From a bacterium (GTDB lineage: Bacteria > SZUA-79 > Acidulodesulfobacterales > Acidulodesulfobacteraceae), in NCBI GenBank assembly GCA_021813595.1, contig JAKAKF010000218.1, forward strand, positions 7,863-71,862: a DNA stretch of 64,000 nucleotides, given 5' to 3'. Of the stretch, positions 8,674-17,927 are shown one piece after another. The notes under the pieces are model-generated. The model made no database searches, had not been told where the DNA came from, and worked only from the letters and a program-made list of their open reading frames with translations. Made by a program: the position numbers and the translations under genes. Numbering within the stretch: the stretch's first letter is position 1; each line of letters opens with the position of its first letter.

Positions 8674-9930
8674 ATGAACGATTTTATTTTTAAAGAAAAC
8701 CAACTTTATTGCGAAAACGTGCCCGTTAAGGAAATTGCCGGCAACGTCGGAACGCCGTTTTATCTATATTCGCTGGCTACTTTAAGAAGGCATTTTAACG
8801 TTTTCGACGAAAGTTCCAGAGTTTTAAATTCATTAGTATGCTACAGCGTTAAAGCTAATTCAAACATCGCTATACTTAATTTTTTATTTAAAATGGGCTG
8901 GGGCGCGGATATAGTTTCCGGAGGAGAACTTTTCAGGGCAATTAAAGCTGGAGTAGATACGGGAAAAGTTGTATATTCCGGGGTAGGAAAGACTGAAGCC
9001 GAAATAGAATATGCGATCAAATCTAATATCCTTATGTTTAACGTGGAATCACTGCCCGAAGTTTTTCTTATCGATAAAGTAGCCGGCAGGTTAAATACGA
9101 AAGCAAGAATATCTTTCAGGATAAACCCGAACGTCGATCCTAAAACGCATCCTTATATATCTACCGGCCTTAAGAAAAATAAATTCGGCATAAGCATAAA
9201 ACATGCTGTTTCGGCGTACGAAACGGCAAAGGAATTGAAAAATATAGACGTAGTAGGGCTTGACTGCCATATAGGTTCGCAGTTGACAGAAATATCCCCG
9301 TTTAATGATGCCGTAGAAATAATAAAGGAACTTCTCGACAGAATTACCGCTAAAGGTTTCGATATTAAATATCTGGATCTTGGAGGCGGACTCGGTATAA
9401 CTTACGAAAATGAAATGCCGCCTCATCCTTCCACTTATATGAATTCTATTAAAAATATATTAAAAAGTTACGACGGAAAGGTTATTTTCGAACCGGGCAG
9501 ATTAATAGTCGGAAACGGCGGAATATTTGTCGCTAAAGTTACATACGTCAAAGATACCGGAAGTAAAAACTTTATAATAACCGACGGGGGAATGAACGAT
9601 TTAATCAGGCCGGCTCTATATGAGGCGTATCATGAAATAGTGCCGGTTATAAAAAAAGAAGGGCCTAAAATTAAAGCAGATATAGTAGGTCCTATTTGCG
9701 AATCCGCCGATTTTTTCGGAAAAGACAGAGTTTTAAATTCGGTTTCGGATGGAGATTTAATTGCGGTATTCAGCGCAGGCGCTTATGGTTTTTCGATGTC
9801 TTCCAACTATAACTCAAGGCCAAGGGCTACAGAAGTACTCGTCGATAAAGATAATTTTTATGTAATTAGAAATCGCGAAACCTATGAGGATTTAATAGAT
9901 AAAGAAATTATACCGGAAAACATAAAATAA
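8674..9930 (+). CDS. lysA: Diaminopimelate decarboxylase
   Basis: A PLP enzyme that decarboxylates meso-diaminopimelate to lysine, the last step of lysine synthesis. The 418-residue fold-type III enzyme has the PLP lysine in Y-S-V-K-A-N-S-N (Lys60), H-I-G-S-Q at 199-203, a glycine-rich phosphate loop (G-G-G-L-G-I) near 235 and E-P-G-R near 275. The catalytic cysteine is in G-P-I-C-E-S-A-D (Cys342). It follows the prenyl synthase by three bases and precedes dapA by 90 bases that hold a short repeat, so lysA-dapA-dapB are in pathway-related order. Confidence 0.97.
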   Translation: MNDFIFKENQLYCENVPVKEIAGNVGTPFYLYSLATLRRHFNVFDESSRVLNSLVCYSVKANSNIAILNFLFKMGWGADIVSGGELFRAIKAGVDTGKVVYSGVGKTEAEIEYAIKSNILMFNVESLPEVFLIDKVAGRLNTKARISFRINPNVDPKTHPYISTGLKKNKFGISIKHAVSAYETAKELKNIDVVGLDCHIGSQLTEISPFNDAVEIIKELLDRITAKGFDIKYLDLGGGLGITYENEMPPHPSTYMNSIKNILKSYDGKVIFEPGRLIVGNGGIFVAKVTYVKDTGSKNFIITDGGMNDLIRPALYEAYHEIVPVIKKEGPKIKADIVGPICESADFFGKDRVLNSVSDGDLIAVFSAGAYGFSMSSNYNSRPRATEVLVDKDNFYVIRNRETYEDLIDKEIIPENIK

Positions 9931-9958
9931 TCAGATATTGCTTTGCACATAGCCATTA

Positions 9959-9984
9959 GTCATTGCGAGCCTCAGCGAAGCGAT
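9959..9984. repeat. Fragment resembling a common dispersed CATTGCGAG/GCGAAGC repeat
   Basis: The stretch GTCATTGCGAGCCTCAGCGA followed by AGCGAT is noticeably G+C-richer than the surrounding gap between lysA and dapA. It resembles the GTCATTGCGAGC...GCGAAGC repeat scattered through many bacterial genomes. Only one copy is present in the window, so the assignment rests on recognition rather than on repetition here. Confidence 0.4.
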
Positions 9985-10020
9985 ATTTTTTAACAAATAA
10001 ATAAAAAAGGAGTTTTAAAT

Positions 10021-10896
10021 ATGTTTAAAGGAGTTTTCACGGCAATAGTAACGCCTTTTAAAGGCGGCAAAATAGACGAAAAAGCGCTTAGAAAACTGAT
10101 AGAATTTCAGATAGAAAACGGAGCGGCGGGAATTGTTGCGTGCGGAAGCACCGGCGAATCGGCTACGCTTTCGTTTGAAGAGCATATAGACGTTATTAGG
10201 ATTGCTGCCGAAGCGGCTGAAGGCAAAATTAAAGTTATAGCCGGAACCGGTTCTAATAATACGGTAGAAGCCGTTCATCTTGCAAAAGCTGCAGAAAAGT
10301 TTAAAATAGACGGACATTTGCAAATTACTCCTTATTATAATAAACCTACGCAGGAGGGGCTTTTCCTTCACTTTAAAACGGTAGCCGCCAGTTGTTCCAA
10401 ACCTGTAATTCTTTATAACGTTCCTACCAGAACGGCGGTCAATATTCTTCCCGAAACGGTATTGAGGCTTGCAGAAATTGACAATATAACAGGAATTAAA
10501 GAAGCAAGCGGTTCTTTGGAGCAGGCAACGGCTATTTTGAGAAAAGCGCCTGAGAAATTTTGCGTTTTATCCGGCGATGATGCGCTTACCCTTCCGATAA
10601 TTGCCGTAGGCGGCGGCGGCGTTATCTCGACGGTTTCAAACATTGTGCCTAAAGATATGTCTCTTATGACGGATTATGCGTTAAAAGGAGACCTTAAGTC
10701 TGCAAGGAGGCTTAATTTTAAACTACTTCCGCTTATTCATGCAATGTTTATAGAAACTAATCCTATACCGGTAAAAAAAGCTTTAAACATAATGGGATTT
10801 ATTGAAAATGAAATAAGGCTGCCTTTATCGGAAGCATCCGGCGGCAGTATAGATAAAATAAAAACAGCCTTAAAAGAATACGGGATACTGCAATAA
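10021..10896 (+). CDS. dapA: 4-hydroxy-tetrahydrodipicolinate synthase
   Basis: Condenses pyruvate with aspartate semialdehyde, the first committed step toward diaminopimelate and lysine. The 291-residue TIM-barrel protein has the Schiff-base lysine in G-I-K-E-A-S-G (Lys160), the proton-relay tyrosine in Y-N-V-P-T-R-T (Tyr132) and the G-S-T-G-E-S loop near residue 42. The start is supported by an AGGAG site about seven bases upstream. The stop codon shares its last base with the ATG of dapB, indicating translational coupling. Confidence 0.97.
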   Translation: MFKGVFTAIVTPFKGGKIDEKALRKLIEFQIENGAAGIVACGSTGESATLSFEEHIDVIRIAAEAAEGKIKVIAGTGSNNTVEAVHLAKAAEKFKIDGHLQITPYYNKPTQEGLFLHFKTVAASCSKPVILYNVPTRTAVNILPETVLRLAEIDNITGIKEASGSLEQATAILRKAPEKFCVLSGDDALTLPIIAVGGGGVISTVSNIVPKDMSLMTDYALKGDLKSARRLNFKLLPLIHAMFIETNPIPVKKALNIMGFIENEIRLPLSEASGGSIDKIKTALKEYGILQ

Positions 10897-11741
10897 TGGA
10901 AAAAAAGGGTATATTAGTTTGCGGGAGCAAAGGGAGAATGGGGAATGCTATAATCTCCGTTCTTTCCGATTATCCGGATTTATTATTTATAGGCGGCATA
11001 GATTCAAATTATGCCGAAGATGAAACAACAGTTTCGCCTCTTAAAGATTTAACCGAATTAGAAATCAATAAAGTTTCGGCAGGAAAATTTTTAACTTTAA
11101 AAGAAGCTCTTCATTTAACCGCCGCAATTAAGAAAAAAGTCGTTATAGATTTCACGTCTAAAAGCGCATCATTGATACATGCGGAAGAGGCGGCGCTTTA
11201 TAATGTTCCTATCGTTATCGGTTCTACCGGATTTTCGGAAAACGATTTAAAAACGGTAGAAGATTACGGAAAACGTATTCCTATTGTTTTGTCCGGCAAT
11301 ATGAGCTTAGGAATTAACGTTTTAATGAATATCGTTTATGATGCGTCAAAATATCTTGGAATAAATTACGATTGTGAAATAATAGAAATGCACCATAAAA
11401 AGAAAAAAGACGCTCCAAGCGGAACTGCTAAAATGCTTGCGGAATCGATAGCTAAACAGAGGCATATTGATCTTGCGGAAAAAGCAGTTTACGGCAGGTG
11501 TGGAGACGTAGGAGAAAGAAAAAAAGACGAAATAGGCATATTTTCGGTAAGAGCCGGAGATATAATAGGAGAACACAAGGTAATATTTGCCGGAAACGAA
11601 GAAATAATAGAAATTACGCATAAGGCAGTATCCAGAAATAATTTTGCGCGCGGCGCAATTAAAGCGGCTGTATGGCTTAGCGATAAAAACAAAGGATTTT
11701 ACGATATGAGAGACGTTTTGGGGTTGAACAAATATGAATAA
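10896..11741 (+). CDS. dapB: 4-hydroxy-tetrahydrodipicolinate reductase
   Basis: Reduces the DapA product with NAD(P)H to tetrahydrodipicolinate. The 281-residue protein has the nucleotide-binding G-S-K-G-R-M-G near residue 8, G-S-T-G-F-S near 109, and the catalytic motif [15 protein letters not shown] at about 164-178. The start overlaps the dapA stop by one base and the 3' end overlaps pyrG by eight bases, so dapA, dapB and pyrG look like one transcript. Confidence 0.96.
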   Translation: MEKKGILVCGSKGRMGNAIISVLSDYPDLLFIGGIDSNYAEDETTVSPLKDLTELEINKVSAGKFLTLKEALHLTAAIKKKVVIDFTSKSASLIHAEEAALYNVPIVIGSTGFSENDLKTVEDYGKRIPIVLSGNMSLGINVLMNIVYDASKYLGINYDCEIIEMHHKKKKDAPSGTAKMLAESIAKQRHIDLAEKAVYGRCGDVGERKKDEIGIFSVRAGDIIGEHKVIFAGNEEIIEITHKAVSRNNFARGAIKAAVWLSDKNKGFYDMRDVLGLNKYE

Positions 11742-13518
11742 GACAAAGTATATATTTATAACGGGCGGTGTCGTTTCAAGTCTTGGGAAAGGCATTGCGG
11801 CTTCATCCATAGGAGCTCTTCTTGAAGCAAGGGGGCTTAATATAACAATGCAGAAGCTTGACCCATATATAAACGTAGATCCGGGAACTATGAATCCTTT
11901 TCAGCACGGAGAGGTTTTTGTTACCGACGACGGAGCCGAAACCGACCTTGATCTCGGCCATTACGAAAGATTTACGTCGCTTTCTCTTACAAAAAAGAAC
12001 AACTTAACAAGCGGACAGGTTTACGATGCCGTTATCAGCAACGAAAGAAAAGGAGCTTATCTCGGCAAAACCGTTCAAGTAATTCCGCATATAACAGACG
12101 AAATAAAAAAAAGAATAATCGAAGCTTCCGAAGGCAAAGACGTTGCGATTATAGAAATAGGCGGAACGGTAGGCGACATAGAAAGCCTTCCTTTTCTTGA
12201 GGCTATAAGACAGTTTAAATTAGACAAAGGCAAAGACGACGTTCTTTATATTCATCTAACGCTAGTTCCGTTTATAAAAACGGCAGACGAGCTTAAAACA
12301 AAGCCGACCCAGCATTCCGTTAAAGAATTGAGGGCTATAGGCATAGAACCTTCGATTATAATATGCAGGGCGGACAGAGTTTTGCCGCAGGATATAAGGG
12401 AAAAAATAGCTCTTTTCTGCAACGTCGAAGCAGATGCGGTTATTACCGCTAAAGACGAAGAGAGCATTTACGACGTTCCGCTTTCCCTTCACGAAGAAAA
12501 ACTCGATTCAAAAATAATAGAATACTTGAATATATGGGCTAAATCTCCGGATTTAAACGCATGGACTAATATATCCAATACTTTAAAAACGCTTAAAAAT
12601 TTAGTTACTATAGCCGTAGTAGGGAAATACGTAAATCTTAAAGAATCTTATAAAAGCTTAAACGAAAGTCTTATTCACGGCGGTCTTGCCAATAACGTTA
12701 GCGTAAATATAAAATATATCAATTCCGAAGATTTAGAAGGAGACGACTGGAAGGATAACCTTAAAGAATTAGAAGGATGTTCGGGCATACTGGTTCCGGG
12801 CGGTTTTGGTTCCCGCGGCATTAGCGGAATGTTGAGGGCAATTAATTATGCAAGAACCAACAATATTCCTTATTTCGGAATATGCCTCGGAATGCAGCTT
12901 ATGACGGTAGAATATGCAAAAAACGTGTTGGGTTTGAAAGACGCAAATTCCTACGAGTTCGACGAAATTACGCCGGATCCGGTAATCAGCATAATGGACG
13001 ACCAGAAGGATATCGGCAATATGGGCGGAACTATGAGATTAGGCGCATATCCATGCGTAATATCTAAAAATACGCTTGCCTATCAAATTTATTATAAAAA
13101 CAATAAAAAATATCCGGCTAACAATAAAAACTGCGTAAAGTTGAATCATGACGGAAACATTATTATAAGCGAAAGACACAGGCACAGGTTTGAATTTAAC
13201 AATAAATACAGAGAAAAATTTAAAACTTCCGGTTTTGTTTTTTCAGGGACATCGCCGGATGATAAACTTATAGAAATTTGCGAGATTAAAGACCATCCGT
13301 GGTATATAGGGTGCCAGTTTCATCCGGAATTCAAATCTTCGCCGCTGTATCCCCATCCGCTGTTCAGGGAATTTATTGCGGCAGCGGTTAAATATTCGAA
13401 TAATTTATTATCGATTCAGCCTAAGGTTAAAGTTAAGATTAAAGCTAAACATAATATGACGAAAGCAGTCGATAAATTAAATAAAAATAAAAGGAAAAGC
13501 AAAAACACGCCTGTTTAA
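11734..13518 (+). CDS. pyrG: CTP synthase
   Basis: Makes CTP from UTP, ATP and glutamine. The N-terminal synthase domain begins [10 protein letters not shown] (residues 11-20). The C-terminal glutaminase domain has the nucleophile in G-I-C-L-G-M-Q (Cys384) and the partner residues in C-Q-F-H-P-E-F (His530, Glu532). At 594 residues it is about 50 longer than usual. The excess is mainly a lysine/asparagine-rich tail after residue 555, plus a small insert ([13 protein letters not shown]) near 450. The start overlaps dapB by eight bases. The tail has no recognisable domain and may be a dispensable basic extension. Confidence 0.97.
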   Translation: MNKTKYIFITGGVVSSLGKGIAASSIGALLEARGLNITMQKLDPYINVDPGTMNPFQHGEVFVTDDGAETDLDLGHYERFTSLSLTKKNNLTSGQVYDAVISNERKGAYLGKTVQVIPHITDEIKKRIIEASEGKDVAIIEIGGTVGDIESLPFLEAIRQFKLDKGKDDVLYIHLTLVPFIKTADELKTKPTQHSVKELRAIGIEPSIIICRADRVLPQDIREKIALFCNVEADAVITAKDEESIYDVPLSLHEEKLDSKIIEYLNIWAKSPDLNAWTNISNTLKTLKNLVTIAVVGKYVNLKESYKSLNESLIHGGLANNVSVNIKYINSEDLEGDDWKDNLKELEGCSGILVPGGFGSRGISGMLRAINYARTNNIPYFGICLGMQLMTVEYAKNVLGLKDANSYEFDEITPDPVISIMDDQKDIGNMGGTMRLGAYPCVISKNTLAYQIYYKNNKKYPANNKNCVKLNHDGNIIISERHRHRFEFNNKYREKFKTSGFVFSGTSPDDKLIEICEIKDHPWYIGCQFHPEFKSSPLYPHPLFREFIAAAVKYSNNLLSIQPKVKVKIKAKHNMTKAVDKLNKNKRKSKNTPV

Positions 13519-13569
13519 AATATTATTTAAATTTTTCCAGCATTTTCGCATAAATTAAAATTAAACGAT

Positions 13570-14412
13570 ATGAAAAAAATAAATGTTTTTACAAAAGAAG
13601 ATTTAACATCGGAATTAAAATTTAAATTTAATAACGACTATCCTTTTGTAATTGCCGGCCCCTGCGTAATAGAGGATGCCGCCGCCATGGACGATATAGT
13701 TTCGACGTTGAAGGAATATTCCAGAGAACTAAATTTTAATCTTATTTTTAAGGCTTCTTACGATAAAGCAAACAGAACGTCGGTTAATTCTTTCAGGGGT
13801 CCCGGCATAGATAAAGGTTTAAAAATATTAAGCGATATTAAAGCGAAATATGACGTTCCTATATTAAGCGACGTTCATAGCGCAAAAGAGGCCGAAATTG
13901 CGGGCGGCGTTCTCGACGTTATACAGATACCTGCTTTTTTGTGCCGTCAAACCGATATTATTTTAGAAGCGGCAAAAACAGGAAAAGTAATTAACGTTAA
14001 GAAAGGTCAGTTTATGGCGCCATGGGATACGAAATTTATAGTAGAAAAAATTGCGTCGGTAGAAAATTATAAGGTGATTTTGACCGAAAGAGGGGTAAGT
14101 TTCGGCTATAATAATCTTGTCGTAGATTTCAGGTCTATTCCCGTAATGAAAGAAACCGGAGCACTCGTAGTTTTCGATGCTACGCACAGCGTCCAACTGC
14201 CTGGGGGAGGGGGCTCAGTTTCTTCTGGAAACAGGGAATACGTTATGCCGCTTGCAAGGGCGGCAGCAGCGGCAGGAGTCGACGGTTTGTTTTTTGAAGT
14301 CCACACCGATCCGCCGAGAGCTTTAAGCGATTCCGCAAATTCCGTTTATTTGAGCTCATTTAAGGATAATTTAAAAAATATTCTGGAAATATCTAAATAT
14401 AGTAAAATATAA
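13570..14412 (+). CDS. kdsA: 3-deoxy-8-phosphooctulonate synthase
   Basis: Condenses phosphoenolpyruvate with arabinose 5-phosphate to give Kdo 8-phosphate, the precursor of the inner-core sugar of lipopolysaccharide. The 280-residue aldolase-like barrel carries A-G-P-C-V-I-E-D near residue 30, F-K-A-S-Y-D-K-A-N-R-T-S near 62 and F-F-E-V-H-T-D-P-P near 243. It heads a run of six closely packed genes (kdsA, kdsD, kdsC, lptC, lptA, lptB) for Kdo synthesis and LPS transport. Four bases separate it from kdsD. Confidence 0.97.
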   Translation: MKKINVFTKEDLTSELKFKFNNDYPFVIAGPCVIEDAAAMDDIVSTLKEYSRELNFNLIFKASYDKANRTSVNSFRGPGIDKGLKILSDIKAKYDVPILSDVHSAKEAEIAGGVLDVIQIPAFLCRQTDIILEAAKTGKVINVKKGQFMAPWDTKFIVEKIASVENYKVILTERGVSFGYNNLVVDFRSIPVMKETGALVVFDATHSVQLPGGGGSVSSGNREYVMPLARAAAAAGVDGLFFEVHTDPPRALSDSANSVYLSSFKDNLKNILEISKYSKI

Positions 14413-14416
14413 AAAA

Positions 14417-15391
14417 ATGACGCAGCATAATATATTAAAAACGGCAGAAAATGTGTTAAGAATAGAAGCCGATTCGGTGTCTGCCCTTATAAACAGGCTT
14501 GACGATAATTTTGAAAAAATGGTGCATTGCCTTATAGGGATTAAAGGCAAAGTTATTTTAACCGGAATGGGGAAATCGGGTATTATAGCCAGAAAAATAT
14601 CTTCTACCCTTGCAAGTACCGGTACTCCATCTTTTTTTATGCATCCGGCGGAAGCTTCACATGGAGATCTCGGAGTTATTTCTAAAAACGATGCGGTAAT
14701 AGTTCTGTCTAACAGCGGAAATACCAAAGAAATAGCTTCGATACTGCCGGCAATAAAGCTTATAGGCGCTAAAATTATTGGATTTTCAGGCAATAAACAT
14801 TCGCGTTTATTTGAATTATCGGATTATTTTTTCGACGTATCCGTAGCCCAAGAAGCGTGTCCTTATAATATAGCTCCTACCGCGAGCACGACGGCTCAGC
14901 TTGCAATCGGCGACGCTCTTGCGGTTGCGCTTTTAAAGGAGCGGAATTTTTTAGAAGAAGATTTTGCAAAACTTCATCCGGGAGGTTCTATAGGCAAAAA
15001 ATTTATAAAAGTGGCCGAGTTAATGCATAATGACGAAGAAATACCTTTGGTCCGGGATACGGTTTTATTAAAGGACGCTATTTTAGAAATGAATTCTAAA
15101 AGATTAGGGCTTACCGGAGTTATAGACGAGAATAATATTCTATGCGGCATAATAGTCGACGGAGATTTGAGGAGGGCAATGCTTTCTCCGATTGATATAA
15201 TAAACGAACCGGTAAAAAACATAATGACTAAAAATCCTAAAACTATACTGAAGAATGCTCTTGCCGTTAACGCTCTGCAAAAAATGGAGGAATCGAAAAT
15301 TACTTCGCTTTTCGTGGTAGAATCGGAAGGCTATAAAAATCCTATCGGAGTTATTCATATTCACGATATAATAAAAGCAGGAATAATATGA
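14417..15391 (+). CDS. kdsD: Arabinose-5-phosphate isomerase (KpsF/GutQ family)
   Basis: Interconverts ribulose 5-phosphate and arabinose 5-phosphate, feeding KdsA. The 324-residue protein has an N-terminal SIS sugar-isomerase domain (about 35-175; G-M-G-K-S-G near 53 and H-P-A-E-A-S-H-G-D-L-G near 76) and a C-terminal pair of CBS domains (about 205-324), which commonly sense nucleotides. The start is four bases after kdsA and the stop overlaps kdsC by four (ATGA). Context assigns it to LPS Kdo rather than capsule. Confidence 0.95.
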   Translation: MTQHNILKTAENVLRIEADSVSALINRLDDNFEKMVHCLIGIKGKVILTGMGKSGIIARKISSTLASTGTPSFFMHPAEASHGDLGVISKNDAVIVLSNSGNTKEIASILPAIKLIGAKIIGFSGNKHSRLFELSDYFFDVSVAQEACPYNIAPTASTTAQLAIGDALAVALLKERNFLEEDFAKLHPGGSIGKKFIKVAELMHNDEEIPLVRDTVLLKDAILEMNSKRLGLTGVIDENNILCGIIVDGDLRRAMLSPIDIINEPVKNIMTKNPKTILKNALAVNALQKMEESKITSLFVVESEGYKNPIGVIHIHDIIKAGII

Positions 15392-15903
15392 CTAAAAAAT
15401 TAAATTTTTCCGATATAGAAATTTTAGTTTTCGACGTTGACGGAGTTTTGACGGACGGAAAAATATATTTATCCGAAAACGGGGTTGAAACAAAAACTTT
15501 TTTTGCCCATGACGGGGCAGGCATGAAATTAGCCAAAAAATCCGGATTAAAAGTCGGTATGATTTCCGCAAGAACAAGTCATGCAGCTTCTTTAAGAGCC
15601 AAGGAACTCGGAGTAGATTTTTATATAGAGGGATGCAAGGATAAATATAAAGCGCTGAAACCGTTATTAGAAGAGTTTAAAATAGACGTTAAAAATTTAT
15701 TCTACATGGGGGACGATATTGTCGATATAGAACTTTTAAAATTAGCCGCAATTTCTGCCACGGTTCCTAATGCGCCGGAATACATAAAGGATTGCGCCGA
15801 CTTTGTAACCTCTAAAAACGGCGGGTGCGGTGCGGTGCGGGAGGTTTGCGATATAATTTTAAAAGAGAAAGGATTGCTTTTAAAATTTTTGAATTCGTTG
15901 TAA
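15388..15903 (+). CDS. kdsC: 3-deoxy-D-manno-octulosonate 8-phosphate phosphatase
   Basis: Removes phosphate from Kdo 8-phosphate to give Kdo. It is a 171-residue capless HAD phosphatase with the nucleophile motif F-D-V-D-G-V-L-T-D-G (Asp16 and Asp18) and the late motif G-D-D-I-V-D near residue 110. The short length is typical of KdsC, which works as a tetramer. It overlaps kdsD by four bases and is followed nine bases later by lptC. Confidence 0.95.
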   Translation: MTKKLNFSDIEILVFDVDGVLTDGKIYLSENGVETKTFFAHDGAGMKLAKKSGLKVGMISARTSHAASLRAKELGVDFYIEGCKDKYKALKPLLEEFKIDVKNLFYMGDDIVDIELLKLAAISATVPNAPEYIKDCADFVTSKNGGCGAVREVCDIILKEKGLLLKFLNSL

Positions 15904-15912
15904 TTAAATTAT

Positions 15913-16500
15913 ATGTCCTTAGACCGGAAAACTATAAGAATAATTGCGCTTATACTGTCTTTATGCTTTATAGCTATTCTGGCAGTTTTTCTTATACTGC
16001 ATTATCTTCGCGGCAATACGGGACTTTTCAATTTCAAGATATCAAAAGGTTACATAAGCCTTAAAAAAATAGATTATAAATTTTATAAAAAAGGAATTCT
16101 TGCTTATGAAATTTTCGCTAAAAGTTTAAACTATAAGTCTAAAAAGAAAAATATAATAAAATTAAACGCCGTAAAGATTTATATTTACGGCAAAAATAGA
16201 AAACCGGCTTATATAATAATAGGGAAAACCGGAAAACTTAATACCGTTTCTAAAAACGTAATAATTTCAGGCGGCGTTTCGATAAATGGTTCAAACGGCA
16301 TGCTGATTAAAACTGATATAATAGATTATTTTGCTAAAAAAGACGAAATAGCGGCTCCTGGCGGCATGAAAATTAAAAGCAAGAATTATTTTATTTCAGG
16401 AGAAGGATTTATCTATTACGTAAAAAAGAAATTATTTGTTTTACGGAAAGACGTTCATTTTTTATCTAATAACGCTAATATGAGAAGGTCGTCTAAATGA
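15913..16500 (+). CDS. lptC: LPS export protein LptC
   Basis: Bitopic inner-membrane protein that passes lipopolysaccharide from the LptBFG transporter to LptA. The 195-residue protein has one N-terminal transmembrane helix at about residues 9-30, then a periplasmic beta-jellyroll (L-K-K-I-D-Y-K-F-Y near 48; G-G-V-S-I-N-G near 119). Sequence similarity is weak, as usual for this family, so the assignment leans on position between kdsC and lptA-lptB. The stop overlaps lptA by four bases. Confidence 0.85.
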   Translation: MSLDRKTIRIIALILSLCFIAILAVFLILHYLRGNTGLFNFKISKGYISLKKIDYKFYKKGILAYEIFAKSLNYKSKKKNIIKLNAVKIYIYGKNRKPAYIIIGKTGKLNTVSKNVIISGGVSINGSNGMLIKTDIIDYFAKKDEIAAPGGMKIKSKNYFISGEGFIYYVKKKLFVLRKDVHFLSNNANMRRSSK

Positions 16501-17048
16501 AAATCAAATTTTATTTTTTTATCGTTTTTATTTTTTTGCCGATATTTTTACTGTTTCAAAATAATTTATCGCTCGGCGCTTCAACTCGCAATAATTTAAA
16601 CAATGCGAATAAAACGCATAATAAAACCGATATAAAGTCCGATTCTTTAACGGTAAACAATAAAACGCATATTGCAGTATTTAAGGGGCACGTGGTGGCT
16701 CTTAAGGGCAAACTGAAGATACTGTCGTCTGTACTTAAAATTATATATACTAAAAAAAATAAAATTAAAATACTTATCGCTACGGGAAACGTGCATATTA
16801 TAAAAGGCAAAGACAATATTACCGGAGGGAGGGCAGTTTATTACGATAAAAGGAAAATTGCGGTAATAACGGAAAATCCAGTGGCATACGAGGGGAAAAA
16901 CAGAATAGCCGGAAAGAAAATAATAATTAATTTTAAAACAGGTATTTCTACCGTTATCGGTGGACCAAAACGCGTTAATGCCGTAGTTTATTCAAAAAAG
17001 TCAATCAGCGTAAAAAAAAATAACGTAAAAACAAAGAAACAAAGATGA
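16497..17048 (+). CDS. lptA: LPS transport periplasmic protein LptA
   Basis: Periplasmic OstA-like protein that forms the LPS bridge to the outer membrane. The 183 residues begin with a signal peptide (hydrophobic to about residue 26). OstA-type strands follow: S-D-S-L-T-V-N near 43, V-F-K-G-H-V-V-A near 60 and G-G-R-A-V-Y-Y near 107. The C-terminus is strongly basic. The four-base overlaps with lptC and lptB support one operon. The outer-membrane partner lptD is not in the window. Confidence 0.87.
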   Translation: MKIKFYFFIVFIFLPIFLLFQNNLSLGASTRNNLNNANKTHNKTDIKSDSLTVNNKTHIAVFKGHVVALKGKLKILSSVLKIIYTKKNKIKILIATGNVHIIKGKDNITGGRAVYYDKRKIAVITENPVAYEGKNRIAGKKIIINFKTGISTVIGGPKRVNAVVYSKKSISVKKNNVKTKKQR

Positions 17049-17767
17049 TAAAAGCCGTAAATTTAATTAAAAAATTTAAAAAAAGGACGGTAGTAAATGA
17101 AGTTTGTCTTGAAATTAGGCCTGGAGAGATAACCGGTCTTTTAGGCCCCAACGGAGCCGGTAAGACGACTACTTTTAATATGATATCAGGCATGCTTAGG
17201 CCGGACGGCGGTTCCATATTTTTGGACGACGTCGACATTACTAAACTGCCTATGTATAAACGCGCAAGATTAGGCATAGGTTATTTGCCTCAAGAGACTT
17301 CGGTATTCAGGAAACTTACGGCGGAACAGAATCTTACGGCTATTTTTGAACTTTTAAAAATATCCGAAAAAGAAAAAAATCAGAGGCTTAACGAATTGAT
17401 AGAAAAATTCGGACTCGAGAAAGTAAGAAAATCTTTTGTAATGAGCTTATCCGGAGGAGAAAGAAGAAGGGTAGAAGTAGCCAGATCGCTTATACTTTCT
17501 CCAAAGTTTATACTTTTAGACGAACCTTTTTCAGGCATAGATCCTATCGCCGTAGAGGATATGCAGGATATTCTTATCGGTTTAAAGAAAGATTCAATAG
17601 GTATTTTAATAACCGACCATAACGTAAGGGAAGCTTTAAGGATATGCAACAGCGCATATATAATAAATGACGGAAAAATAATAGAAAAAGGTTCCCCTTC
17701 CCACATTATTTCCAGCTCGATTGTTAAAAGATTTTTCCTTGGAGAAAAGTTTAATCTGGGTATTTAG
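17045..17767 (+). CDS. lptB: LPS export ABC transporter ATPase LptB
   Basis: Cytoplasmic ATPase that drives extraction of LPS from the inner membrane with LptF and LptG. The 240-residue protein has Walker A GPNGAGKTT at residues 34-42, the ABC signature L-S-G-G-E-R-R-R near 135 and Walker B L-L-D-E-P-F-S-G-I-D near 158. Length and the G-L-L-G-P-N-G start match LptB rather than a branched-chain amino acid ATPase. It overlaps lptA by four bases. Its membrane partners are encoded 10 kb downstream (lptF-lptG). Confidence 0.96.
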   Translation: MIKAVNLIKKFKKRTVVNEVCLEIRPGEITGLLGPNGAGKTTTFNMISGMLRPDGGSIFLDDVDITKLPMYKRARLGIGYLPQETSVFRKLTAEQNLTAIFELLKISEKEKNQRLNELIEKFGLEKVRKSFVMSLSGGERRRVEVARSLILSPKFILLDEPFSGIDPIAVEDMQDILIGLKKDSIGILITDHNVREALRICNSAYIINDGKIIEKGSPSHIISSSIVKRFFLGEKFNLGI

Positions 17768-17797
17768 ATTTAAATGTTATATAATTAATATATAATC

Positions 17798-17846
17798 CTT
17801 AAATCACCATTAGAGACTATAAAATTGTCTATAACGGTGATTTAAG
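17798..17846. repeat. Two-part inverted repeat between lptB and rpoN
   Basis: CTTAAATCACC at 17798-17808 pairs perfectly with GGTGATTTAAG at 17836-17846. Inside it, AGAC (17814-17817) pairs with GTCT (17827-17830). No T-run follows, so it is not a typical intrinsic terminator. It could fold in the transcript as an mRNA end or attenuator, or be a relic of a small repeat. It is the main structure in the 160-base gap before rpoN. Confidence 0.55.
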
Positions 17847-17927
17847 GAACTATATAACTTAATTGAAATATATAGCTCTGCATCGATTTAACGGCGATTA
17901 TTAATTTGTTTTTTCAGGAGTTTTTTT

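Noticed and set aside
11346..11810. 154-codon minus-strand frame over dapB/pyrG and similar antisense frames elsewhere
   Set aside because: They lie opposite clearly conserved genes, are Tyr/Phe/Cys-rich as mirror frames of this codon usage, and have no motifs.
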